Source: SLFT01 sp964493075 (GTDB lineage: Bacteria > Hydrogenedentota > Hydrogenedentia > Hydrogenedentales > CAITNO01). From it: a DNA stretch of 29,557 nucleotides. A program made the position numbers and the translations under genes. Of the stretch, positions 14,509 to 22,798 are shown piece after piece. Under the pieces are notes generated by a model. That model worked only from the letters and a program-made list of their open reading frames with translations, was not told the origin of the DNA and searched no databases. Positions within the stretch are counted from its first letter, which is position 1; the number at the start of each line of letters is the position of its first letter. The stretch lies in assembly GCA_964493075.1 (NCBI GenBank), contig CAZBNU010000028.1, positions 1-29,557 of the forward strand. The letters run 5' to 3'.

Positions 14509-14912
14509 AAACATTTTGGTGTGCATTGTTCTTCGTATGTTGTTCACGCTTGAGCGTGCTGGAGTTGTGCGGTTTCCTCCTGATCACGCAGGTTCCCAGT
14601 TGCATTTTTGTCATTACCCACATCTTGTTACAACGAATAGTAGAAGCGAAGAGCGAATGTTTATATGGAATCCCGTTGGGATTTGAAGATTGTTCCGTTC
14701 CTTGTATCCGAAACGTGATCTTCCCGGCTATGCTATGGAATCCCGAAATGCGATATGTAAAATGAACTAATAAAAGTTAATAAGTTGAAATTCGCTGCAT
14801 ATTTCCGTATCATCCCCCCCACGATAGAAAAGAATACCTGCCCGGGTTGACAATCAACTTCATACGGCGGCGTTAATTATGCCCCGCAAACGGAAACAGG
14901 AGATTGCACGTT
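14509..14912. other. Intergenic region with 12-bp direct repeats and a small hairpin
   Basis: About 400 bases with no convincing gene on either strand. TATGGAATCCCG occurs at 14664-14675 and 14734-14745, exactly 70 bases apart, and the first copy runs into the small hairpin AATCCCGTTGGGATT (14669-14683). A perfect -35 hexamer TTGACA is at 14847-14852, but the nearest -10-like sequence (TTAATT at 14873) is at a poor spacing of 20. The region starts at the edge of the assembly gap, so its left end is of uncertain origin. Confidence 0.5.
14847..14878 (+). promoter_or_regulatory. Weak candidate promoter of the acyl-CoA ligase gene
   Basis: TTGACA at 14847 is a perfect -35 hexamer, but TTAATT at 14873 lies 20 bases away instead of 16-18. 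The start codon is 35 bases further on. The spacing makes this a low-confidence call. Confidence 0.3.
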
Positions 14913-16460
14913 ATGCTGAATCTTGCCCATTTTCTGGATGTTACCGCCAAGCGATATCCTGAAGCGACCGCCGTTATTCTGGATGATGTGAAGATGACCT
15001 GGCAGGAAGTGGCGGGGTTTGCACGGCGTGTGGCCAATGTGCTGCGTTCCAAGGGAATCGGCCCCGGGGACAAGGTCGCCATGATGATTCCCAACACGCC
15101 CCATTTCCCCATTATCTATTACGGCATACTACAGACGGGCGCAGCGGTGGTTCCGGTGAACGTGTTGTATCAGCATACGGAAATCGAACACTATCTCTCC
15201 GATTCGAGCGCCAAGGTCTTCTTTGCCTTCAAAATGTTTGAAGAGGAAGCCCGCAAGGCCTTTCTCGCCGCTGAAAGTTGCAAGGATTTTATCGTTGTTT
15301 CCGCGCCAACCGATCTGGAAGACCCCCTGGTCGGTGAGAATTTTACGAAGCTGGCCATGCAGGCGGCTACGGAATTTGATACGGTGCAGACCATGCCGGA
15401 CGATACCGCTGTTATTCTCTATACCTCCGGCACTACGGGCATGCCCAAAGGCGCGGAACTGACCCATTTCAACATGTTCTTTAACGCCTATTACGCCGCC
15501 AACTATGTGACGAAATGCACCCCCGCAGACGTGGCGCTGGTCACCCTGCCCCTGTTTCATTCGTTTGGCCAGACGGCGCTCATGAACGGCTGCGTCATCG
15601 GGGGAACGACCATGACCATGCTGCCCCGTTTCGAAACGGAAAAAGCCATGCAGGTCATTGCCCGCGACAAAGTGACCATCATTGCGCTGGTGCCGACCAT
15701 GTATTTTTTCATGCTGGATTCCGAAAAATGGGAGCAGTACGACTTCAGTACCGTGCGTATTGCTGTTTCCGGCGGCGCGGCGTTGCCGGAAGAAGTGCAT
15801 CGCCGGTTCCAGGAACGCTATGGCATCACCATCCTTGAAGGCTACGGGCTTTCGGAAACAAGTCCCGTGGCCTCATTTACGCAGGAAGGCGACGATGTGC
15901 GGGTCGGTTCCATCGGCAAGCCCATCTGGGGTGTTGAGATGCGCATCCTGCGTGATGACGGCGGGTTCGCGGAAGAAAACGAAGTGGGGGAGATTGTCAT
16001 TCGCGGTCATAACGTGATGAAACAGTACCTGAACCGTCCCCAGGCAACCCGTGACGCCATTGTGGACGGCTGGTTCCGCACCGGCGACGTGGGACGTTTC
16101 GATCAGGACGGCTACTTCTATATTGTGGACCGCAAGAAGGACATCATCATCCGGGGCGGCATGAATATTTATCCTAGAGAAATTGAAGAGGTGCTGTATG
16201 CCCATCCCAAAGTGCTTGAAGCCTCGGTAATCGGCATTCCTGACACGGCGCGTGGGGAAGAGGTGAAAGCCTACGTATCGCCGCTGGAAGGGGAGACCCT
16301 CACTCCGGACGAAATCAAGGAATATCTGCATCAGCGTATGGCACGGTATAAATGGCCCAAGGAAGTGGAAGTGATCAAAGAACTTCCCAAGGGGCCCACG
16401 GGGAAAATCTTGAAGCGGGAACTCAAAGCGATGGCAGCCGGGCAAGAGAATATTCATTGA
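14913..16460 (+). CDS. Long-chain fatty-acid-CoA ligase-like AMP-forming acyl-CoA synthetase
   Basis: It activates a carboxylic acid to an acyl-adenylate with ATP and then transfers it to CoA. The 515-residue protein has all the adenylate-forming family motifs: the phosphate-binding loop YTSGTTGMPKG (about 170-180), LPLFHSFGQT, GYGLSETSPVASF, WFRTGDVGRFDQDGYFYIVDRKKD, GGMNIYPREIEEVLYAHP and the C-terminal LPKGPTGKILKREL with the catalytic lysine. It should be active; chain length is not predictable. The ATG at 14913 lies ten bases after CAGGAG, whereas a TTG at 14904 is only one base from it, so ATG is preferred. A strong hairpin follows the stop. A degenerate paralogue lies 2 kb downstream. 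Confidence 0.93.
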   Translation: MLNLAHFLDVTAKRYPEATAVILDDVKMTWQEVAGFARRVANVLRSKGIGPGDKVAMMIPNTPHFPIIYYGILQTGAAVVPVNVLYQHTEIEHYLSDSSAKVFFAFKMFEEEARKAFLAAESCKDFIVVSAPTDLEDPLVGENFTKLAMQAATEFDTVQTMPDDTAVILYTSGTTGMPKGAELTHFNMFFNAYYAANYVTKCTPADVALVTLPLFHSFGQTALMNGCVIGGTTMTMLPRFETEKAMQVIARDKVTIIALVPTMYFFMLDSEKWEQYDFSTVRIAVSGGAALPEEVHRRFQERYGITILEGYGLSETSPVASFTQEGDDVRVGSIGKPIWGVEMRILRDDGGFAEENEVGEIVIRGHNVMKQYLNRPQATRDAIVDGWFRTGDVGRFDQDGYFYIVDRKKDIIIRGGMNIYPREIEEVLYAHPKVLEASVIGIPDTARGEEVKAYVSPLEGETLTPDEIKEYLHQRMARYKWPKEVEVIKELPKGPTGKILKRELKAMAAGQENIH

Positions 16461-16474
16461 TCGGTAAACAGAAC

Positions 16475-16513
16475 GGCGGCGGATTCATTATTGTAATGAA
16501 TCCGCCGCCTTTG
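16475..16513 (+). terminator. Rho-independent-type terminator after the acyl-CoA ligase
   Basis: GGCGGCGGATTCATTA (16475-16490) and TAATGAATCCGCCGCC (16494-16509) form a perfect 16-bp stem with a TTG loop, followed by TTTGT. The stem is very strong and the T-tail short. It starts 14 bases after the stop codon. The facing minus-strand gene ends at 16554, so the hairpin could serve both directions. Confidence 0.85.
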
Positions 16514-16553
16514 TATATTCAGTTAGAAATGTAAAACGTTGCTTTGCAGCGGC

Positions 16554-17978
16554 TTACAGCACATCTTCCAGCAACGAGGCCAGGCCTTCAAAGCCCGCCG
16601 GGGAGGTGAGCACTACTTCGCGCCAGGGGCCGTCAAGGCCCATGGTAAGCGCTATCATCACATCTTCAATGCCCGGCATGTCGATACCGGAATCAGTCGC
16701 TTTTGCGCCGTCGAAATTAACAAAACCGTAGACGCCCTTTTCCACGACATCGCCAGGAACGCCGCCAGCGCCTTCCTTGGTCATGGATTCAAGGGCCGTT
16801 TTCAGTTCCTCTTCGCCAGCGGTTATCACAAGGGCTTCTCCTGCGATGGCGATGTATACTTTGATGTCTCCCTGTTCGACTACGTAGACATCGGTGGTGT
16901 CAATCTGGTAAGTGGGCGCTTCGATTTTAGCCAGCATCTTCAGCAGATTGGGAACCGTTGCCGGGTTCTTTACCTTGACGGCGATGGTGGCATCCGGTAC
17001 TTTTTCCGATTTCATGCCGCGCATGCTGACTGCCATTTCATCACCCAGCAGGCTGCTGGCAATGCGGATATACCCGGCAACCTGGCGGGTTTCCGGGATG
17101 CTTGTCAACGTCATGGAAACTGCATTTATCAGTTCAGGCGTAATACGCAGGTTTACCAGCAGAGGTGCGGCAGCATCCATGTAGCCATGCAAGCCCAACG
17201 GTCCGGGGGAAACTGCACCTTCCTCGGTGTTGTCCCGTGCTGCCATCCGCACGTAAGCCTGACCATACTCTTCACCAATCGCAAGAAGTACTTCGTCAGT
17301 GAAAGGCTTTAGTGTATTAATGAGGGGCTTCAGGTAGGCCAGTTCATCGGCCATGCCCAACAGGTTGGTGTTTTCAATAATGTCAATGCGGCTCCACACC
17401 ACCACTTCATCTTTGGTTTCATAATTAACAGTCGCGGGTTCGGCGTTGCGGGTGGCCAGTTGCTGCAACAACGCGCTGCTGGACGCCACAAAAAGTTTGC
17501 CGTCGTTGATGAAATAAGAGACATCGCCACTGGAGCGCCCTTTGATTTCACCGGGCAGTTCAACTTCGGATCCTTCGCCGGAAAGGAGGTTGGTCATGGT
17601 TTCCCGGACTAGCGCTTCATCTTCCACCATCAACACGCCGCACACATTGACGTCGCTGGGGGAAGTGGCAGACAGGAAAATAGCGCCGGGTGCCGCAGCC
17701 TTCACGCCGCTTTTCGTCAGTCCTTCGCTCAACGTGTCGCCGCCCAGCTGCCAGGCCAGGTTGCTGATTTCACTGAGGGGGCCCACATCCATCAAAGGCG
17801 CGCCAGCAGTTTCCACTGCTTCAATATCAGGTAATCCTACGGCGATTGCTGCGTCCGCCGGCAGATATTTCATCAGATCGGACATGGTGGCTGCCGAAGC
17901 AGTCAGACCGAATACAACGGCCATTGCGCACACGAGTGCAAGCGTCGAAATCCGGGTGGTGAAGTGTTTGCTGTTCAT
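16554..17978 (-). CDS. Secreted protein of unknown function (DUF3352-like character)
   Basis: A 474-residue exported protein; residues 1-29 are a Sec signal peptide ending in GLTASA before ATMSDL. The mature start MSDLMKYLPADAAIAVGLPDIEAVE and the later alternation of strands and helices (GDVSYFINDGKLFVASSSALLQQLA; DVYVVEQGDIKVYIAIAGEALVITAGEEELKTAL) recall DUF3352-type periplasmic proteins that open with a LPADA motif and appear to contain two similar halves. No catalytic motif, heme site or membrane anchor is seen. A GGAG Shine-Dalgarno lies eight bases upstream of the ATG. It is a single-gene unit between two plus-strand acyl-CoA ligase genes and may be unrelated to them. Confidence 0.75.
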   Translation of the reverse strand: MNSKHFTTRISTLALVCAMAVVFGLTASAATMSDLMKYLPADAAIAVGLPDIEAVETAGAPLMDVGPLSEISNLAWQLGGDTLSEGLTKSGVKAAAPGAIFLSATSPSDVNVCGVLMVEDEALVRETMTNLLSGEGSEVELPGEIKGRSSGDVSYFINDGKLFVASSSALLQQLATRNAEPATVNYETKDEVVVWSRIDIIENTNLLGMADELAYLKPLINTLKPFTDEVLLAIGEEYGQAYVRMAARDNTEEGAVSPGPLGLHGYMDAAAPLLVNLRITPELINAVSMTLTSIPETRQVAGYIRIASSLLGDEMAVSMRGMKSEKVPDATIAVKVKNPATVPNLLKMLAKIEAPTYQIDTTDVYVVEQGDIKVYIAIAGEALVITAGEEELKTALESMTKEGAGGVPGDVVEKGVYGFVNFDGAKATDSGIDMPGIEDVMIALTMGLDGPWREVVLTSPAGFEGLASLLEDVL

Positions 17979-18396
17979 ACATGGTTCTCCGTTTTGTTAA
18001 AGTGATACTATTGGATAGCGCCAACCCCGAAACTACATCAGGGCAATACTATAGCACGAAGACGGTAAGTGAACACAACCGCCTTGTCCGAGTTGGACGT
18101 TAAAAAATGGCTGATGGTGTCAAAAAACTTTTATCGGGGAACCGCCAGGGGTATTTTTCCGCCAGCGGCTTCTTTCTCGCTGGATTTTGAGAATATAACT
18201 GATATACACTTAAACCTGATGCGGGTATTGTCCGCAACCCAGAAAGAACAACGCGACAGGGATGCCGCGTCTACGTTTTGCCGATGTTTTTATAACGGCT
18301 ACTATAAGGGGCTTGTATGGAACAGTAGGCGTCGTATGGTCCCCTGTTCCGCAAAAATACTGTTATTCCGACTGTCGATAAACAGGAGTAGTGTAC
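17979..18396. other. Intergenic region upstream of the second acyl-CoA ligase
   Basis: About 420 bases separating divergent genes. An open frame at 18069-18425 uses a GTG start, has no ribosome site, runs into the ligase gene in another frame and has unusual composition, so it is not called. A 7-bp inverted repeat GGAACAG/CTGTTCC sits at 18319-18325 and 18344-18350, just before the ribosome binding site at 18384-18388, and could be an operator. No well-spaced promoter was found. Confidence 0.5.
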
Positions 18397-19941
18397 ATGA
18401 GTCTGAATCTGGCCGATATTCTTGAAATGTCTGCAACAACGCGACCTGACGCGGAAGCGCTGGTATATGAAGATACCCGCATGACCTTCAAGCAACTGGC
18501 AAAGGCGGCACGGCGCGTGGCTTGGGTCTTACATCAACGTGGCATCGGTCCCGGCGACAAGGTTGCCATGCTGATCCCCAATACCCCGCATTTCCCAATT
18601 ATTCTCTACGGTATTCTCTACACCGGCGCAACGGCAGTTCCCATGAACATCCTGTTGCACTGGCGCGAAATCCGGCATCAGCTGGATGCTGCCGATGTGA
18701 CTACCCTGTTTGCACTGGAACCGCTTCAGGAACAGGCTGCTAGGGCAGTTAAGGAAGCCCAAAAATGCCGGAATTTTTTCGTGGTGGAACCCGCCATGAC
18801 GCCATCCCAGCCCGAATCTGGCGAGTCCTTTCTGATGGCGATGGCGGCAAGCCAGCCGGTTTTTGAGCCTTACCGCACCAGTCCGGATGATACCGCAGAA
18901 ATCATTTTCACCTCTGCCTATGGCGGCAAGCCCCTCGGCACGGAGCTTACCCACTACAATCTTTTCCAGAATGCGCTCATATCCCAGGCCTTTGTGCAGA
19001 AATTTGGACCGGATGACACCTGCCTGTGTGTGTTACCCCTGTTCCATTCCTTCGGGCAGACCGCCATGTTGAATGCGCCTCTGCTGGGTATGAGCAGGAC
19101 CATACTCATGAGCCGCTTTGAAACCCACAAGGTCTTCGATATTATCGCCCGCGAACGGGTTACCCTTTTTGGGGTGGTACCGAGTATGGCCCATTTCATG
19201 ATTACCTATAAGCCCGGCGAAACATTCGATCTCTCGTCCATTCGCGCCCTGGATGTGGGTGGCGCGGCCTTGTCCATGGACATTTACAATGGCTTCCTCG
19301 AACGGTTTGGCTTTCCCTTGCTGCAGGGCTACGGTCTTACTGAAACCAGCCCCGTGGTTGCATATAATGTGGATGAAATCACCAACCGCCCCGGATCTGT
19401 TGGCAAACCTATCTTTCAGTGCCAGGTGCGTATTCGTCGCGAGGACGGTTCTTTTGCGTCTGCCGGGGAAAAGGGCGAAATTGTGGTGCAGGGCCACAAT
19501 GTCATGAAGGGGTACTACAAGGAACCGGAAGCCTCCGCAACGGCGTTGCGGGACGGGTGGCTTCATACAGGCGATGTTGGCTATTTGGATGAAGATGGGT
19601 ATCTGTATCTCACGGGGTTGAAAAAGGACCTCATTATCCGCGCGGGAATGAATATCTATCCCCGCGAAATTGAAGAAGCACTGTTGCGCCATCCCCAAAT
19701 CCGGGAAGCGGCAGTGATTGGCATTCCCGAACGGGTGCGCGGCGAAGAGGTGTGTGCGGTGTTGGTGGCAGAACCTGGAGCACCGCCGGACGAAAAAGCA
19801 TTGCGCGCTCATTGTTTCGAATACATGGCGCAACTGAAGTGTCCGCGCAAATTTGAGTTTGTAGATGTGCTGCCACGCACGGATTCAGGTACAATAGATA
19901 AGAACGCGCTGCGACATGAATTTATAAGTACCCGTGCCTGA
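18397..19941 (+). CDS. Acyl-CoA ligase paralogue with degenerate catalytic motifs
   Basis: A 514-residue homologue of the 14913-16460 ligase, similar along its whole length (GIGPGDKVAMLIPNTPHFPI, CVLPLFHSFGQTAML, GYGLTETSPVVAYN, LIIRAGMNIYPREIEEALLRHP). Two catalytic motifs are altered. The phosphate-binding loop, normally TSGTTGxPKG, reads TSAYGGKPLG (18907-18939), and the C-terminal motif, normally GK, reads SGTIDKNAL, with Thr encoded at 19891-19893 where the active paralogue has Lys. Other parts of the fold are intact and the frame is undamaged, so this is not an obvious pseudogene. It may bind acyl-AMP or CoA ligands, act as a thioesterification-only or regulatory protein, or use another donor. 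ATG at 18397 is eight bases after CAGGAG. It precedes dxs by 45 bases. Confidence 0.9.
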   Translation: MSLNLADILEMSATTRPDAEALVYEDTRMTFKQLAKAARRVAWVLHQRGIGPGDKVAMLIPNTPHFPIILYGILYTGATAVPMNILLHWREIRHQLDAADVTTLFALEPLQEQAARAVKEAQKCRNFFVVEPAMTPSQPESGESFLMAMAASQPVFEPYRTSPDDTAEIIFTSAYGGKPLGTELTHYNLFQNALISQAFVQKFGPDDTCLCVLPLFHSFGQTAMLNAPLLGMSRTILMSRFETHKVFDIIARERVTLFGVVPSMAHFMITYKPGETFDLSSIRALDVGGAALSMDIYNGFLERFGFPLLQGYGLTETSPVVAYNVDEITNRPGSVGKPIFQCQVRIRREDGSFASAGEKGEIVVQGHNVMKGYYKEPEASATALRDGWLHTGDVGYLDEDGYLYLTGLKKDLIIRAGMNIYPREIEEALLRHPQIREAAVIGIPERVRGEEVCAVLVAEPGAPPDEKALRAHCFEYMAQLKCPRKFEFVDVLPRTDSGTIDKNALRHEFISTRA

Positions 19942-19986
19942 GTTCTATAATGGCATACAGTACTGCCCTTAAAAAGACAAAAGACC

Positions 19987-21894
19987 ATGACTTCAATACT
20001 GGATTCCATAAATACCCCCGGGGACATTAAGTCCTTTTCTCCTGAACAGCTTGATGCGCTGGTTGTCGAACTGCGCCGACGCATTATCGAAACGGTGAGC
20101 AGGAACGGCGGCCATCTGTCTTCGCCTCTGGGCGTGGTTGAATTGACGGTGGCGCTGCACTATGTCTATGACATCCCCGAGGACAAACTTATATGGGACG
20201 TGGGGCATCAGTGTTACGCCCACAAACTGCTCACCGGACGGGCTTCCAGGTTTGATATGCTGCGCAAATGCAATGGCATCAGTGGTTATCCGAAAATCTC
20301 CGAGAGCATTTATGACTGTTTCGGTACAGGACACAGTTCCACCTCCATATCCGCTGCCGTGGGCATGGCTATCGCTCGCAACCAACTGGGACTGGAGCAT
20401 CATGTGGTGAGCCTGATAGGGGACGGTGCAATGACGGGGGGCATGGCTTTCGAGGCGCTCAACCATGCCGGTCATCTGGGCCTGAATATGCTGGTTATAC
20501 TGAATGACAACGAAATGTCCATTTCCCGGAACGTGGGTGCATTGGCACGCTATTTCAACCGTTTGATTACTGCCACGCCCTATAAGCGCGCCAAACAGGA
20601 TGTGGGCAGTTATGTAAAAAGTCTCATCGGCGACCGCATGACCCGCACCATTCAGGATATTGAAAAATCAGTGAAGGGATTTATCACCAAAGGCGGCTTG
20701 TTTCAGGATTTCGGATTCAATTATATCGGCCCGGTTGATGGTCACGACCTGCCCATGCTGATTGAAGTGCTGCGCCGGTTGAAACAGATGGAAGGACCAG
20801 TTTTCCTGCATTGCACCACGGAAAAGGGCAAGGGCCTGAAAGCAGCAGAAGAAGACCCCCTAGCCTATCACGGGGTGAAACCTTTTGTCATTAAGGATGT
20901 GGGCGAAGGGGATGCCGTGCCTGCGAAGGTGGAAGCGACGCCCCCCTCAAAAACCATTACCTTTACCGACGCCTTTTCCAAAGCACTGCTGGCTCTGGGC
21001 GAGAATGATCCCTGCATTGTTGCCATCACCGCTGCCATGCCCACCGGCACGGGGCTGTCGCTGTTTGAAAAGGCTTTTCCAGAACGTTTTTTTGATGTGG
21101 GCATCTGCGAGCAACACGCTGTTACCCTAGCGGCAGGACTCGCCACTGAGGGGATTCGCCCGGTACTTGCCATTTATTCCACCTTCCTGCAACGGGGCTA
21201 CGACCAGGTCATTCACGATGTATGTCTTCAGAATCTGCCTGTTATTTTTGCCATAGACCGTGCTGGTATGGTGGGCGAAGACAGCCCCACCCAGAACGGC
21301 GCTTTTGACTTGTCTTTTTTGCGCAGCGTACCCAACCTGATTGTTTTAGTGCCCCGGGATGATGTGGACACAGCGCTTATGCTTGCCTGGGCGGCAACCC
21401 AAAAACAGCCAGTGGCACTGCGCTACGCCAGGGATATTGCACCCACCATTGGAGCCGCCAAAGGCCGTGACATTACCCGCGCTGAAACGCTGCGCGAGGG
21501 TAATGACCTCGTATTTCTTACAGTGGGGCCCTGTGCCGCTGCCGCGCTTGAGGCTGCAGAAAGACTTGCCCGGGAAGGGCACAGTGTTGCTGTGGTGGAT
21601 GCACGGTCCGTCAAACCTCTTGATACTGCCATGCTCGACGCCATTCGCGACAAACCCATTGTGACGGTGGAGGAAAATGCCCTTGCAGGCGGCTTCGGCA
21701 GTGCAGTCCTCGAATACTACGAGCAGTCCGGGCAATTGCAGGGACTGACCCTTTCGCGCATGGGCTTTGATGATGTTTTCTACGAACAGGCAAGCCGCAA
21801 GGAGCAACTGGCGCTGTGTAATCTGACGGTTGAGGGGCTTTGCCGGTGCGCCAGCCAGATGCTTGCTGCAACCCAGGATGCCTTTGTAAAATAG
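19987..21894 (+). CDS. dxs: 1-deoxy-D-xylulose-5-phosphate synthase
   Basis: A thiamin-diphosphate-dependent transketolase-like enzyme that condenses pyruvate and glyceraldehyde 3-phosphate to DXP, the precursor of isoprenoids, thiazole and pyridoxal phosphate. The 635-residue protein has normal length. GDGAMTGGMAFEALNHAG (145-162) and NDNEMSIS (173-180) form the ThDP/Mg site, with GTGHSSTSIS at 114-123. Glu375 in GICEQHAVTLAAG is the catalytic glutamate. The normal motif DRAG-(I/L/M)-VG-x-DGxTHxG appears as DRAGMVGEDSPTQNG, so the Gly and His positions are Ser433 and Gln436 instead. It lies 45 bases after the ligase paralogue and is followed directly by thiS and thiE. The cofactor it needs is the product of the pathway that thiS and thiE serve. 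Confidence 0.96.
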   Translation: MTSILDSINTPGDIKSFSPEQLDALVVELRRRIIETVSRNGGHLSSPLGVVELTVALHYVYDIPEDKLIWDVGHQCYAHKLLTGRASRFDMLRKCNGISGYPKISESIYDCFGTGHSSTSISAAVGMAIARNQLGLEHHVVSLIGDGAMTGGMAFEALNHAGHLGLNMLVILNDNEMSISRNVGALARYFNRLITATPYKRAKQDVGSYVKSLIGDRMTRTIQDIEKSVKGFITKGGLFQDFGFNYIGPVDGHDLPMLIEVLRRLKQMEGPVFLHCTTEKGKGLKAAEEDPLAYHGVKPFVIKDVGEGDAVPAKVEATPPSKTITFTDAFSKALLALGENDPCIVAITAAMPTGTGLSLFEKAFPERFFDVGICEQHAVTLAAGLATEGIRPVLAIYSTFLQRGYDQVIHDVCLQNLPVIFAIDRAGMVGEDSPTQNGAFDLSFLRSVPNLIVLVPRDDVDTALMLAWAATQKQPVALRYARDIAPTIGAAKGRDITRAETLREGNDLVFLTVGPCAAAALEAAERLAREGHSVAVVDARSVKPLDTAMLDAIRDKPIVTVEENALAGGFGSAVLEYYEQSGQLQGLTLSRMGFDDVFYEQASRKEQLALCNLTVEGLCRCASQMLAATQDAFVK

Positions 21895-21906
21895 TTGCTG
21901 GAGAAG

Positions 21907-22119
21907 ATGAGTATGACGATAACTTTCACGGTCAATGGGGAAACACGGGAAGCGGCGGCGGGTATTTCACTAATGGAACTGATTGCACAACTGGGACTGC
22001 ATCCGGAATCCCTGGCAGCCTTGGTGAACGATGAAATTGTGGAGCGGGGTAGCTTTGCGGAAAAAAAACTTAATGCCAACGATACAGTGGAACTTGTACG
22101 ATTTGTATCTGGAGGTTAA
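21907..22119 (+). CDS. thiS: ThiS sulfur carrier protein
   Basis: A 70-residue ubiquitin-fold protein ending in the essential Gly-Gly (VELVRFVSGG). ThiF adenylates this C-terminus, which then receives sulfur and donates it to ThiG for thiazole synthesis from DXP. The segments ITFTVNGETREAAAGISLMELIAQLGL and VALVNDEIV-like AALVNDEIVERGSF match the family. The start is uncertain between ATG 21907 and ATG 21913; GGAG at 21899-21902 is four and ten bases away respectively. It sits 12 bases after dxs and two bases before thiE, so it is clearly in one operon with them. thiF, thiG and thiH are not in the window. Confidence 0.9.
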   Translation: MSMTITFTVNGETREAAAGISLMELIAQLGLHPESLAALVNDEIVERGSFAEKKLNANDTVELVRFVSGG

Positions 22120-22121
22120 TC

Positions 22122-22772
22122 ATGAATCGCGACCTTTTGCTCACACAACTAAAAGACGCAGACCTGTATGTGGTCATAACGGAATCCTTCTGCGCAGGAC
22201 GTTCTGCCCTGGAAACCCTTGCCCAGTGCATGGCAGCAGGGGTAAAACTGGTGCAGATGCGGGAAAAGAATCTGGGCGACCGCGAACTGCTTGCCCTTGC
22301 CCGCGCCTATCGTGACGCCACCCGTGAAGCCGGCGCATTGTTTATTGTGGATGACCGCGTGGACATCGCCCTTGCTGCACAGGCAGATGGCGTACACCTT
22401 GGCCAGGAAGATATGTCAGTTGCGGATGCGCGGCGGATTGCGCCCTATTTGCTCATTGGCGCTTCTTCGCACAGCCTCGAGGAAGCGCTGACCGCCCAGG
22501 AGGCAGGCGCAAATTATGTGAACATCGGCCCCGTATTTCCCACCCAAACCAAGGAAGTTGCCGCAGGCGCCGTGGGACCTCAACTCATCTCGGAAATCGC
22601 ACCCCACCTGCATATTCCCTTTACCTGCATGGGCGGCATAAAGGCGGAGAACATTGACGAAGTGCTCGAAAGGGGCGCAAACATTATTGCCGTGGTCACC
22701 GCTGTTACCGCCGCAGACGATCCCCGCATTGCCGCACAGACGCTGCGCGCACGCATCCTGGCGCACAGATAG
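22122..22772 (+). CDS. thiE: Thiamin-phosphate synthase
   Basis: A TIM-barrel enzyme that joins hydroxymethylpyrimidine diphosphate and thiazole phosphate to make thiamin phosphate. The 216 residues have family length and motifs: VQMREKNLGDRELLALA (44-60), FIVDDRVDIALA (74-85), DGVHLGQEDM (89-98), the phosphate-binding GASSHSLEEA (113-122), NIGPVFPTQTK (134-144) and MGGI (170-173). GGAGG lies six bases before the ATG. It begins two bases after the thiS stop, probably translationally coupled. Confidence 0.95.
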   Translation: MNRDLLLTQLKDADLYVVITESFCAGRSALETLAQCMAAGVKLVQMREKNLGDRELLALARAYRDATREAGALFIVDDRVDIALAAQADGVHLGQEDMSVADARRIAPYLLIGASSHSLEEALTAQEAGANYVNIGPVFPTQTKEVAAGAVGPQLISEIAPHLHIPFTCMGGIKAENIDEVLERGANIIAVVTAVTAADDPRIAAQTLRARILAHR

Positions 22773-22798
22773 GTTGACGTAAAAAAAGGAACCTGTGG

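Noticed and set aside
14370..14686. Frames running through the N-run and the high-G+C fragment
   Set aside because: They depend on unknown bases and a probable contaminant piece; only the short MFS-like similarity is meaningful, and not as a gene of this genome.
18069..18425. A 118-codon plus-strand frame before the second ligase
   Set aside because: GTG start, no ribosome site, overlap with the ligase start in another frame and atypical composition.
19033..19833. A 266-codon minus-strand frame inside the second ligase gene, and a similar 223-codon one at 15129-15800
   Set aside because: The two frames occupy equivalent places in paralogous genes, so their similarity simply mirrors the sense-strand homology.
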